A stretch of 64,000 nucleotides of DNA. Origin: Synchiropus splendidus (lineage: Eukaryota > Chordata > Actinopteri > Syngnathiformes > Callionymidae). Location: contig NC_071351.1 of the NCBI RefSeq assembly GCF_027744825.2, positions 17,931,001 through 17,995,000 of the forward strand, given 5' to 3'. This document shows, piece after piece, positions 33,761 through 43,069 of the stretch (within the stretch, counting starts at the first letter, position 1; each line of letters starts with the position of its first letter). The position numbers and the translations under genes are program-made. The notes below the pieces were generated by a model. It did no database searches. It was not told the origin of the DNA and worked only from the letters and a program-made list of their open reading frames with translations.

Positions 33761-34919
33761 TGATGCAATTCTCACTACAAACACCACACCTTGCTTACTT
33801 TTGCAGAACCCATTGCATAATTTGGTGAAGCAAGACGAAACACTTATGATATGTTTTTTGAATGATAATGCTGTTCATGAATGTGCCTTGATGTTTTGTA
33901 AAACATTTAAATGCACACTTTTTGCTCTTTCAGAATACAGTCAGATGGTTGGACAAGGTGGTTATCAGCCAGTCACAACAGTTAATACCAAGAGTCCAAG
34001 GGTCCTGTTTTGTCATTACGTCATGTGGATATTTAATGCAAATATACACCTTCACTGTGGATGTGTTTAGTCGATTTTATCATATTGCAATTGGGAAAGC
34101 AACAATGCGTAACATTTAGACATAAATACATTATTTTCATGTTTTCTGAGAAGACAGGTTTCAGTATGAACGGTCACAAATCCCGGAGTCAGACTCTCCA
34201 ACTCTCTGTTAAACAATCCCTACGACTGTGTAAATTCTCTGGGCGAGCCGCCCAGATGCGTATTCTGAGAGTGGTGTCACTGCCCCAACTCCAACCCGAC
34301 CGCTACACTTTAAGGCAGAAGGGTAGAGCAACCTCGAAAGCGAACTGTCATTCATTGTCTGCTAGTCAGAATATTGCAGACGGCAAAATCTCTCCACTTT
34401 TAACACTCTGATCAAGTGCCTTCTCCTCAGAATAATAGGTATGTATGTATGCTCCTTATTGAAACACGCTGAGTCATGATGTAATAAAGCTAGACAGGAA
34501 AAAAGCTTGGTTCTTATTCATTCTCCGGTTTTTGTTCCCCTGTGCTCTCTGTTATGTTTCCCGACAAATTCACAGAGAAAAACCAGCGCAGAATCATAAT
34601 ATGGAAATGCATTTTTTTGGTTTAAATTAGTCTGAATCAGTTTAGTGAATGTGCCACATTTTCGTGGAATTAAATGAAACATATTCACCGTGCATGCATG
34701 CGGGCGCACGAACGTACGGTCAACAAATTTTTAAACAGGCATTGTCATCCGCTACTATGCTGTCTATTAGACTGTCACTGCCTGATGCGGTCAGCTGGAA
34801 ATTCTGGGACTGGAACCGGAAATTGCGCATGTTTTACCAACTGACGTTTACTGGTAAGCGCATCCATCCATGGTTATATCACGTACAGGTGATGAAAGTT
34901 TCTTTTTTAACTACTTAAA
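33761..34919. other. Anonymous spacer after satellite 2
   Basis: Satellite homology stops at about 33760 with ordinary AT-balanced sequence taking over. A pyrimidine-rich stretch ending in CAG at about 33932, followed by a short open segment with Gly/Val/Pro-rich content, resembles a splice acceptor and exon edge, but there is no supporting neighbour. Open frames at 34061-34411 and 34649-34918 have no recognisable motif. An AATAAAG at about 34481 is a possible 3' processing signal. Confidence 0.3.
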
Positions 34920-34929
34920 ATTTTTACTT

Positions 34930-35630
34930 CTACAGTCTAGATTAAGGGTTCTGGTTAGGTTTAGGTCTGTGCAGTCCGACGCCCTCAAAGAGAACCAGAG
35001 GGGACATTTTGCATTCGCTTTTGTAGCGAACAGATCAGTAATCCGAACCGGCTCCAAACAGATGTTATAATTCGAGGCGACAGCTCCCACTCCTGCATCA
35101 GGGCACCCCCTCGGGACATACCGTCTGCTCCCACATTGAGCAACACCGGGACGTGACGTGCTCTCAGTGACAGCAGATGACTGTCCGCCTATTCTAAGAT
35201 GGATGCTGCCACCTTGTGGAGAGCGGGTGACCTGACACCCCTTTGTCTGTTCAGGTACGCTACAGCAGTCGAGTTGTCCGACCTGATCATGACATGGTGC
35301 CTTTCCACGCGAGGAGCAAAGTGGCGAAGAACTAGGTCCACCGCCATCAACTCTAAAACATTTATGTGGCGGACCTGACCAGACTCCACCCACGCTGTCT
35401 CCGTCCAGCGCCCTGCCCCAGCCCGACAGGGACGCGTCTGTGAACATGTGAAGATATCGAGGGACACAACTGATCGGCATGCCCCTTATCAGACGTGCGC
35501 GAGAGTCCCAGAACATCAGATCCCGACGTGCCTGTCCGGACAGCACCAGACAGCGATTCTTGTCCTTCACTGGGTCCAGCTTCAAGCGGCTGAACTGGGT
35601 GCGCTGCAGACATGAGCCGCGACATGACAT
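34930..35630 (-). pseudogene. DIRS reverse transcriptase end and RNase H, frameshifted
   Basis: The stretch opens with the thumb end of the DIRS reverse transcriptase and enters RNase H with a Phe-Thr-Asp-Ala-Ser-Leu motif (first catalytic Asp). The second catalytic part (Leu-Glu-Leu, then Arg-Ser-Asp-Asn-Ser-Thr) lies in another frame (35467-35189), and the last part (Cys-Pro-Leu-Trp-Phe-Ser) returns to the first. At least two frameshifts break the gene. Upstream, 35823-35640 contains a damaged stretch that joins gag and RT remnants. Confidence 0.65.
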
Positions 35631-36112
35631 TGCAGGCTCTCACACGGGCGTTGTCTCTGGCTGTCGCTACCTCATCATCAAAAAAACCCATCTCCATGTC
35701 TTCCTGATCCACTCTCGCCCCTTTTTTTTTAATAAAGACGAGACTTCCTGGTCGAGACATTCTCTCTCCTGCACTGTGCAGGGTGGAGAGATAAAATGCC
35801 CGAACCTCCCGCGTGAGCCACACTCGTCCGCTAGGGGTCGCACAAAATGGTCGGTCGTCATCTTCCCCACATCAGAACCGGTGGTCCGTGAAGATGGTGA
35901 CGTCCTAACTCCTACTCGGAAAACGCGTCGACAAGCAGGAACCGTTGTATTAGGCCACAGGGGTCAAGCCAGGACTGCAGAACCACGTGCAAGTACATGA
36001 ATTACCAGGCAGAGAATACTTTTGGGATTTTTCATTGAATCTGAAGTCAGATGAAGGAGTCTTTCGTCTCCTCCCTCCACAGAGCACCGCTGCTGGAAGG
36101 GCCTGGTCTCGG

Positions 36113-36460
36113 CTAGCTCACCTCCTGTTCATGGGTCCGTGATGGTTGCCGCCTCCGGTCCTCACTGCTCTCCTCCTGGCGTGGACCCCTTCGGTCCTCC
36201 CTGCAATCGGACTGGGAACTAGGCCGCTTGCACGGGGGAGGCGCCTGCCTCTTCTCCGTGCCCACTTTCAGCATGCCAGAAAGCGGGGCCGCCGTCTTCC
36301 GTGAGCTCTCCAGCTTCTCCAAATGTTCGGTGATCCCCTCACCTTGTAGGAAGGCCGCCATCGTTACCTGGGCCTCCTGTAGCTCCTCCCTAGTCAGGTC
36401 CTCTTTGCTGTACAGCATCCTGTCCATCGAGCAGGCCAAGAGCGACATGTTGATGGCCAT
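36113..36460 (-). pseudogene. DIRS gag-like fragment
   Basis: A 115-codon stretch starting in the Ser-Met-Asp-Arg-Met-Leu region that matches the gag of copy B (there Ser-Met-Asp-Arg-Leu-Leu near 63360), followed by a Glu/Gln-rich helix and a basic, Pro/Ser/Arg-rich tail. It lacks the N-terminal part of gag. No zinc knuckle is seen. Confidence 0.6.
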
Positions 36461-36480
36461 GCCGTGAAAACCCTCTATAC

Positions 36481-36920
36481 TACTATTTCATCAAGACCCA
36501 CAAAAGAGTCTGGGTCGAAACAGAAAAATCTAAGCATCATATACATTAACCGATCAGGTAACACAAAGGCCAAGAATATAGCATGATGTGATCAAAACAT
36601 AACAAAAGCTTTTCATTATTTTTAAATCTTGCAATGTACTGTGGAATAACAGGTAACATGTGCAAACGTCATAATACTATTTCAATGACACCCACAAAAG
36701 AATTTGGGCCAAAACAAAAAAAAAAAAAAAAAAGAAACAAGTGTCATATACATAAACCGAGTGGGTAGTATGACAATAAAGAATAAATTGTCCCTAGAAA
36801 TGCGAGCAAAACTCTACAGACACTTTTATTATTATAAAAATAGCAATTTACATAAGAATTGCACGCGAGATGAGCAAACGTCACAATACAAGTAGTTCAT
36901 CGAGACCCACACTAAAAAAA
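36481..36920. repeat. Short tandem duplication, ~200-bp unit, just over two copies
   Basis: The phrase ACTATTTCATCAAGACCCAC at 36481 recurs as ACTATTTCAATGACACCCAC at 36676 and AGTAGTTCATCGAGACCCAC at 36891. Between them CATATACAT(T)AA, GCAAT(G/T)TAC and GAGCAAACGTCA(C/T)AATAC recur in order. Copies are diverged (spacings 195 and 215 bp). An A-run of about 19 bases at 36716-36734 interrupts the second copy. Confidence 0.7.
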
Positions 36921-37334
36921 TAAAATGAAAAATAGAACGGATGTTCGCCATATTTTGTGTTCAGACAGCGGAGAAACCTGAAAGCTATTGAGAAGTAAAA
37001 TATACCAAGGTGACGTTTTTTGAAACATTTCTGTCAAATGGATTGACAAACTTCATTATTGCATGTTTTTCAGTGAGACTGGGTTGTCAGAGACGTGACC
37101 TTCCCAACCCGACCCTTTGAGGACCAGTTTTCCCACCACAGGGTTAATGCCTTTGGTTCAAGAACAACGATCAGTTTGGGATGTGATTTGAAACTTTGAG
37201 TTATCACAGTTCATCTCAACAATGCTCACTACTACCTGTCATGTTCCGTTCATCAGTGCGTTCATTAAAAAATACTTGAACTGTTCATGGCACTCGATGG
37301 TTCGGTGTCTTTCATGCCATCATTTGAAAAAAAG
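36921..37334. other. Anonymous sequence
   Basis: No reading frame, repeat or RNA signal is recognised in this stretch. Confidence 0.5.
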
Positions 37335-37344
37335 GCTTGTCATG

Positions 37345-37500
37345 TATCTGCAGTGTGGTGGTTAACACATCTGCCCAACGTGTGGAAGGTCCTCGGCTTG
37401 AAACCAAGCACAAACCACTTTGGCTTCTTACAGAGGGGAACCCTGACAACTTGCCTGTGATTTCCACCGTATTATCCACCCCTCTGGAACTCGGATTGAA
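37345..37500 (+). repeat. tRNA-derived SINE-like sequence
   Basis: GTGTGGTGGTTAACACATCTG reads as a Pol III box A region and, about 30 bp on, CGGCTTGAAACC resembles box B (GGTTCGAAACC with CpG decay). The spacing and the intervening CCCAACGTGTGGAAGGTCC match the tRNA-like heads of fish SINEs. The tail beyond 37420 is not recognised. Confidence 0.55.
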
Positions 37501-37773
37501 ACCTCTGATAAAAAGTGCCGAACAAACGAAAAAGTCTCACAAACCCTTGATGACAATGTCTTGAGTTGATGTGTGGTTCAAAATCTGAATCAAATCAGTT
37601 TTTAATTGAGTTATGGTGGTCCTACACTCTCTGCAACAGCAGAAGTGAAGTTCTGCCAAGGCTTCATGAAATACTGCCATTATTTTCACAGCTCAGTAGG
37701 TGGCACTCTAAAAATTGACATGAGGCTTCACTGACATGTTTGTTCAAATCAGAAGAAGTGTGCCATCTGAAAA

Positions 37774-37890
37774 TTAAGGCTGGTATGTTGAGCTGGTTCT
37801 CTTCTTTGAGATGATATATCCAGTTGCTGAGAACAGGCGTTCATTTGCCTTCCACCAAGAAAGGAGACTCTCAGTCTTCAGAAGAGGCTG
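37774..37890 (-). pseudogene. hAT transposase C-terminal scrap (hAT relic 1)
   Basis: On the minus strand this stretch encodes a Leu-Ser-Trp-Trp-Lys-Ala-Asn-Glu motif almost immediately followed by Phe-Ser-Ala-Thr-Gly-Tyr-Ile-Ile-Ser-Lys-Lys-Arg. Both are landmarks of the hAT dimerisation domain, but about 30 residues that normally separate them are missing, so the domain is internally deleted. A matching hAT middle-domain scrap lies at 41590-41860 on the same strand. Confidence 0.65.
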
Positions 37891-38176
37891 CCCTACAAAG
37901 TATATCGGCACCTGTAACGGTATAACAAATGAAAACAAATATTTTGACAACATTGGGATAACAAATGTTAAAAAAAAACACTTATTCATATAAATACAAC
38001 TTCCCTCATTTGCCATTGCATGATTTTGAGCATCCAGTGAGTGATAGAGTGAATAATGGCAGACATGAGATACAGTACGACTGTGCTTTCCTGTTGTCCA
38101 TATATATGTGAAAGGATATAACTTAATGGCGACGAGGCATGGCTTCACGTTGTGCTTAACCGGTGTAGAGTTGGCG

Positions 38177-38200
38177 TTAGGGTTAGCCTAACCTAACCCT
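38177..38200. repeat. Interstitial telomere-like motif, head-to-head
   Basis: TTAGGGTTAG, then CC, then TAACCTAACCCT: one and a half units of the vertebrate telomere repeat facing one and a half units of its complement. Too short for an ancient fusion claim, but the inverted arrangement is unusual. Confidence 0.5.
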
Positions 38201-38667
38201 CATCACTAGCAAGGCGTGTTAAGGCAAGAACGCGAAGCACACTGGTAAGCTGATTGTTGTGACATGAATAAAGACACTGGCATCACGCAAGCCTGCAATC
38301 TACATATACCCATCCCGCCTTTTCACAACAAAAAAAAGTGTGTGTATTTGTGCAGTTACGGTAGCGACACCGAAAGCTCCAGTGAAGTGTTGAATGTGTC
38401 GAAATGTTTGTTGTGTTTTCTGAGATGACCGATAACAATGTGCTGTGTACTGAAATAAATAGACTTTATGTATTGTAAGAATATGGCTTCAACGTCTTTT
38501 ACAAATAAATACACACATTGTCATATAATAACATGCATATTTTAAAAAATATATAAAAAGTACCACAAGGGGTTAGTGGAATCTTTCATTGGATTCACAT
38601 TCAGGATGCCTGGCTAATATACATGTTTTTTTGTTTTGTTTTTTTAATAGAATTCTGAAGTAAAGTG

Positions 38668-39272
38668 GTGGGATTCGATTAAAAAAATTGAGTTAATGAC
38701 AGAATTTGTGATGAATTAATCTCAATTAATCACTGTTTAATGGTATAAGAATATTTGCCACAAGAAGCCACATTTTTCAATTTGGATGAATTTGGTATAT
38801 TACTGAAATGAATGATGGAGCCATACATACATTTAAACAACAAAATATTGTTTATTTTCAGTTTGACAATAGCACAATAAATCATGATGGTGTCAATAAG
38901 TTTTTATATCACCTTTTTGAAAAAAAAGCTCTTTTAATGTCTTGAAAATATTTGTAGTGTAGTAGTGGAAACCCTGGCCATTGTGTAGTGAAAAACCTCC
39001 CTGAACAAAAGCAAACACGTGCTTTTGTTTGCTTTTGTTCAGGGATTCCTCCATGTTTGTTGTTGTTGTTGTTGTTGTTGTTGTTATCATCCTAGCTGCC
39101 ACGTGTCTTGTCCATCAATGTGATCAGTGGACCAGGAACTCCTGCACTTACAAAGGTTCCCTGTTGTCTGGAGAGCAAACTGTTAAATTAAAAAAAATAA
39201 ATAAATAAAGTTGTAATTAATTGTAATGATGTTGTAATTAATTAATCGTAATTGATTCGTCAAAGTCCCACC

Positions 39273-39273
<1 letters not shown>
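38668..39273 (+). mobile_element. MITE-like repeat, copy A
   Basis: Begins GGTGGGATTCGATT and ends GTCAAAGTCCCACC, so the termini form an imperfect inverted repeat (GGTGGGAYTYGA). The body matches copy B (42029-42553) in reverse-complement over almost its whole length, including TTTAAACAACAAAATATTG and GGAAACCCTGGCCATTG. It holds no coding capacity. It lies nested within the 38561-40112 transposon. Confidence 0.75.
38998..39045. other. Perfect long hairpin inside MITE copy A
   Basis: CCCTGAACAAAAGCAAAC (38999-39016) pairs with GTTTGCTTTTGTTCAGGG (39027-39044), loop of 10; one more base pair extends the stem. Copy B has only one arm at this position, so the second arm arose as a local inverted duplication in copy A. 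Confidence 0.8.

Positions 39274-39275
<2 letters not shown>

Positions 39276-39324
<49 letters not shown>
39276..39324. repeat. (AT)n microsatellite
   Basis: About 24 uninterrupted TA dinucleotides directly beside the MITE end. A (GTT)n tract of about 26 bp lies at 39059-39084 inside the MITE. Confidence 0.95.
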
Positions 39325-39327
<3 letters not shown>

Positions 39328-39539
39328 CTTCGCCATGGAGGAGCCTGAATGTCTAGCCTTAATGGTAAAAGTATTTCTAGATTTGTTTATTATCTAGATT
39401 TTATATTTATGTAGATGTATGTTTCCCCAAATTCATATGGCATTGGTGGAAATTAAATTATTCATAATTATATTTATAGGGTAATGACATGGAACCTCTG
39501 ACCACATCATCAGATCCCAGTGATAAAGAACCATATTTC

Positions 39540-40077
39540 ATATGTCAAATGCCACGTCTGCCCCGTTTTTTTGTTTTTTTTTTGTCAACAAAAAGGAATG
39601 GCTTGACTTAAGGAAAACTCAAAAAGGACGAGGCTTTACTGGGCTGCAATGGACTGATGTCGTTTCGAAAGGAATTATAACAGTCCATCCACACTGCAGC
39701 TTTACATTTAAACAGCACTCATCAAAAACATTACATTCCCCTAAAACCAGTTCACTTTTTAAATGCTTTGGTTATTGCCGATTTGAGGATTTCTGAGGAT
39801 TGCCCTGTCACCTTCACCATCGACATAAAAGATGAGCACACCCTGAAAGCTGATGTGGTGAGGTGTGCCATATTTCCTGCAGGCATTCCAAACAGTTTTC
39901 CTAAGGCTGTATGTAACTCAAGCAGTGAGGAGGCCTGTCATGTTCATTTGTGATGGCTCTCTTGTTTCACTGTATTCCATCTCATTCATCTCCTGTGGGA
40001 TGGCATTACAAGAACTTTTACAAAAGTACTATGAAGTGGACGCTGGCCAATTCCAAAGTGAAAACTCACTAGCATAA
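39540..40077 (+). pseudogene. Transposon-derived protein remnant, DDE-like
   Basis: Coding character hops between three overlapping open stretches (39542-39796, 39768-39953, 39865-40077). Successive pieces show a Cys-Phe-Gly-Tyr-Cys motif, an Ile-Lys-Asp-Glu-His segment, and a Phe-Ile-Cys-Asp-Gly-Ser...Leu-Gln-Glu-Leu-Leu segment, the last resembling the first catalytic Asp neighbourhood of a DDE transposase common in fish genomes. It ends about 20 bp before the right TIR and is probably the transposase of that element. I cannot name the superfamily. Confidence 0.45.
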
Positions 40078-40164
40078 TAATCAAGAGCATCCTTTCACTA
40101 ACCCCTTGTGGTATTTTTAATATATATATATATAATCATTTCCAAGCCTTGTCTCCTTCCATTC

Positions 40165-40395
40165 TAATTCAAATGAATTTCAAGGTATAATTTAATTGAG
40201 AAAATTTAAAAACATTGGAAAAATGATGTCATTGTATACAGTAGTTCACCAAATCAGTGTCAATTCAGTCTGTCAGGTAGGTGGCTGCAGGGATTTTTTT
40301 TATGTCCAGCAGATGTTGGCATTCAGTGACAGTATCAACACAGTGTGTCATTGTGTGGAAACGCTTGATGCGTTTCCACACAATGATCACTACAC
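40165..40395 (+). repeat. Interspersed repeat, copy 1
   Basis: Shares, in order, GAAAATTTAAAAAC, CACCAAATCAGTGT, CTGCAGGGATT, TGTCCAGCAGATGT, ATTCAGTGACA, GTATCAACACAGT and GTGTCA...GTG(T)(G/C)GAAACGC with the reverse complement of 59070-59345. Copy 1 ends in a large hairpin (40348-40386). Both have lost their far ends to different neighbours. Confidence 0.7.
40348..40386. other. Perfect 17-bp stem hairpin
   Basis: TCATTGTGTGGAAACGC (40348-40364), loop TTGAT, then the exact complement ending at 40386. It sits at the end of the interspersed repeat, in the position of an inverted terminal junction, as if two termini had fused head to head. Confidence 0.85.
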
Positions 40396-40536
40396 CTTGT
40401 GTGTTTGTTCGCTGGTGAGTGTACCTAAAATTCTGTGCTTAGAGTAAAGTTACATATCGGTTATAGCTGTACAATTAGTCATTTGTGATTTCCTAAACGT
40501 ATTTAGAGTGAGCTAAAGGTGCAATGGCAGTGCGAG

Positions 40537-41097
40537 TGTCACGGCTCAGACAATGTGGAGAAGCCAAGCGCAGGAAGTATAGAAAGGCTGATACCAATAT
40601 GCCCACAAAGAGTCCAAGACAAGAGCCAACACAAATGGGGCCTGGCCCGAGTCCAAACAAATAACTAAGAGGAACTCCAACGGAGCAAGCTCAACCGAAA
40701 TCCAGGGAGCATCAAAAGAGTCCAGAAACACACTGACAACAGGTCGGGCACGAGTGACAAGGAACTAAGAAACAAGAAAACATCAAATAGAATAAACTTA
40801 CAAAAATTCTCAGGCACAAAGGCAAAAAAAAAAAGTCAATCCAGGAAGAAAAAAAATATGTGGAAGTAAAAGGCCAAAATGTTCAGAACAGGAGTCCAAA
40901 AGCAAACCACCATGTAGAAACATTCACAATGTGGAGCTGCATCAACCTCCAGCTTCTCCTTTAGAGGTGGAGGTTCATCAGTGAGAAATTGATTGCAGCT
41001 GCTGATCGCGCCCGACACTGTCAAGAGAGTTAAAGACACACACACAGGAGCAGGAAGTAGCTGACAAAATAAAAGCATGGTGTGAGGGGCCATGACA
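40537..41097 (-). repeat. Solo LTR, gypsy/chromovirus type
   Basis: The segment begins TGTCACGG and ends CCATGACA, giving the 5-bp TGTCA...TGACA inverted ends also seen in the chromovirus LTR at 55269-55952. Its right part (GGAAGTA...AATAAAAGC...TGACA) parallels that LTR in layout, so it is probably on the same strand. Flanks GCGAG and GTGAG match at 4 of 5 positions, a likely decayed target duplication. No internal region remains. Confidence 0.55.
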
Positions 41098-41589
41098 GTG
41101 AGAGCAGCTGAATGAATGACAATATTGAAACTTTTGATAGTCATATTTATTGTAATTATTTAGAGTATAACCTATACTTTTAGCAGTGAAAACAAAAATC
41201 AAGTCTTTTACAGAACAAACAGCAGCAAGAACAAACAATAGTGCAAATAGTGCAATGCTGAGAATCATAAAACAGAAACACAACTATACCAAACTGGGAA
41301 ATTAACTGCAGTGACAATGGTTTGGTAACACAAATATTTTCAGCCACACAAACAAAATAAATTATTTTCGTAACTCTAGATATTATGATAAATAAAATAA
41401 CAAATTAAATAAAAAATGCTGCATAAAGTGCTTCAGTAGTGGTAGTAAGACATTTAGGAATTTCACTCATCAACATTGCTATCCCACAAACCAATGACTG
41501 TACCTCATGTGGAGAAGCTTCTCAAACTTGAGCTCTGACGGCGTGTTTCTCTTTGGAGGGAGAATCAGTTCTCCCAAGGCTAAATAGAC

Positions 41590-41865
41590 CTTATACTGGG
41601 GCAACGGAGGGAGTGGCTGCATTAAGTTTGAGAGACATTTTTTTATCAATGGAAATTGATTCAGAATGCCTCAACCTGTTTCTTCTTTGATTTGAGGTAT
41701 GAAGCTTCTTTGTTCTCTGCAAAGCCAAAGAACTCCTCCTCTCTGCTGGTAGACAGTTGCTGTGTGGTGGTGGTGGCAGCAGACTTGCCTTCACCAGATC
41801 CCTCCGCTTCGGATCATGCAGCCAACGAAGCTTGAATTTTGGTAGCGTCACAGCACCAGGACAGA
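41590..41865 (-). pseudogene. hAT transposase middle-domain fragment (hAT relic 1)
   Basis: The minus strand encodes Phe-Lys-Leu-Arg-Trp-Leu followed in the next frame by Glu-Phe-Phe-Gly-Phe-Ala-Glu-Asn-Lys-Glu, landmarks of the central part of hAT-Ac transposases. A frameshift separates the two. With the C-terminal scrap at 37774-37890 it outlines one old hAT element split by about 3.7 kb of later insertions (TIR transposon, interspersed repeat, solo LTR). Confidence 0.55.
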
Positions 41866-42028
41866 ATCCTCACTTCCGAGGACACGTGCAAACCTTGTTT
41901 TGATGGCCTACAATGACACATGACAAGAAAAAGTAACTATTCAATATTCCATGAGACAGTAGGCATTGTTTAAAAATGCACTAAACATCAGCAGCATGCC
42001 ATAATTTTATACAGAATCTATTTTAATT

Positions 42029-42553
42029 AGGCGTGGGACTTTAACGAGTTAATTACAATTAATTAATTACAACTTATTATTATGATTAACTAATTACAAC
42101 AAAAACATAATTAAATTGAATTGAATTGAACAGTTTGCTCTCCAGACAACAGGGAACCAAAAGCAAACAAAAGCATCTGATTGCTTTTGTTGAGGAATGT
42201 TTTTCTCTAACAATGGCCAGGGTTTCCACTACTCTGGATGTACTTGAAATTCTTATAAAATTGAAATTTTTATACAAATATTTTCATGACATTAAAAGAG
42301 CTTTAGTTTAAATAAGGTGGTATAAAAACTTGAATATCGCCACCATCGTGATTTATTGTGCTATTGTCAAACTGATGTAAAATAAACAATATTTTGTTGT
42401 TTAAATGTATGTATCGGTCCATATGGGTCCAATTGAAGGATGTGGCTTCTTGTGGCAAATATTCTTGTATGATTAAACTGCGATTAATTGGGACTAATTA
42501 ATCAGAAATTATCCAAATAATAAGATTCTTTTTTAAATCGAATCCCACCCAAA
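42029..42553 (-). mobile_element. MITE-like repeat, copy B (opposite orientation to copy A)
   Basis: Starts GTGGGACTTTAACGAG and ends AAATCGAATCCCACC. Its reverse complement aligns with copy A along nearly the whole length with moderate divergence and several small indels. Between copies A and B lies 2.8 kb of unrelated sequence. Confidence 0.75.
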
Positions 42554-43060
42554 ATTATTTTATAATATCCACATCACAGACACTGGCATCTGTGATACAG
42601 TATTTTCCGATTTTCACTTCTTCCATTTGTTTCAGTTTGCCAAACACCAACCTCCCTCTACCTTTAACCAGGACACTGTTCCTGAACTCCTGCTTCTGCT
42701 ATCAACTTTGGAACACAGACCTGACTTTACTTGAGCTTTTTGTCATGTCCATGTTCAGCACTTTTATTTTGTTGTTCCCCAGTTGTGTGTTTTTCTGTTT
42801 CCTCTCCTGCTTTCCTGCAGCTTCACAGCTACACAGCTGGGACCAATTTTGCAATCAAACCTCGCTGATTTCAACACCTTGGCTCCAGACTGTGTTGGCA
42901 GAAGGTCACTTCACATCCACAGGTAATGATCTTCCTCTTGTGCCATTGCTTTCCTATGTGATTGATAGATTTGGCTTGTGTCAGTTGATCAGTCGAGGCC
43001 TCATTTAATAGCTCATTGCTGACATCTGCTGGTCATTGGATGTAACCCAGATGTTATGTG
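42554..43060. other. Anonymous sequence between MITE B and hAT relic 2
   Basis: A 138-codon open stretch (42592-43008, plus) is present, Phe/Leu/Ser-rich and without recognisable motif; it is most likely incidental. Confidence 0.4.
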
Positions 43061-43069
43061 GTTAACTGT

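Larger units (their letters stand above)
34920..36475 (-). mobile_element. Truncated DIRS-type retrotransposon, copy A
   Basis: Reading on the minus strand, a gag-like fragment (36460-36113), a short reverse transcriptase end, and an RNase H region (about 35630-34930) appear in the order of the longer DIRS copy at 59.6-64 kb and share motifs with it (Met-Asp-Arg-Met/Leu-Leu in gag, Ser-Ala-Ala-His-Pro/Ser after the RT, the Arg-Ser-Asp-Asn-Ser of RNase H). Most of the RT and all of the tyrosine recombinase are missing. The right (5') end is cut within gag and the left (3') end stops after the CysProLeuTrpPheSer motif. Confidence 0.75.
38561..40112. mobile_element. DNA transposon with TIR TACCACAAGGGGTTAGTG, carrying a nested MITE and a DDE-like ORF
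   Basis: TACCACAAGGGGTTAGTG at 38561-38578 and its exact reverse complement at 40095-40112 face inward, 1.5 kb apart. If the outer TA is the target duplication, the TIR proper is CCACAAGGGGTTAGTG. Between them lie the MITE-like copy at 38668-39272, an AT microsatellite, and at 39540-40077 the remains of a protein that could be the element's transposase. Both ends are flanked by A/T-rich TATA-type sequence. The superfamily is not assigned. Confidence 0.6.

Noticed and set aside
34911..35630. Reading DIRS copy A as a Ty3/gypsy fragment
   Set aside because: RNase H and RT-end motifs match copy B, which carries a tyrosine recombinase and no integrase.
35479..36000. 173-codon plus-strand frame opposite DIRS copy A
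   Set aside because: Shadow of the minus-strand RT/RNase H; motifs are only on the minus strand.
42592..43008. 138-codon open frame as a gene
   Set aside because: Hydrophobic low-complexity composition, no motif, no neighbours, and no clear promoter or splice signal.
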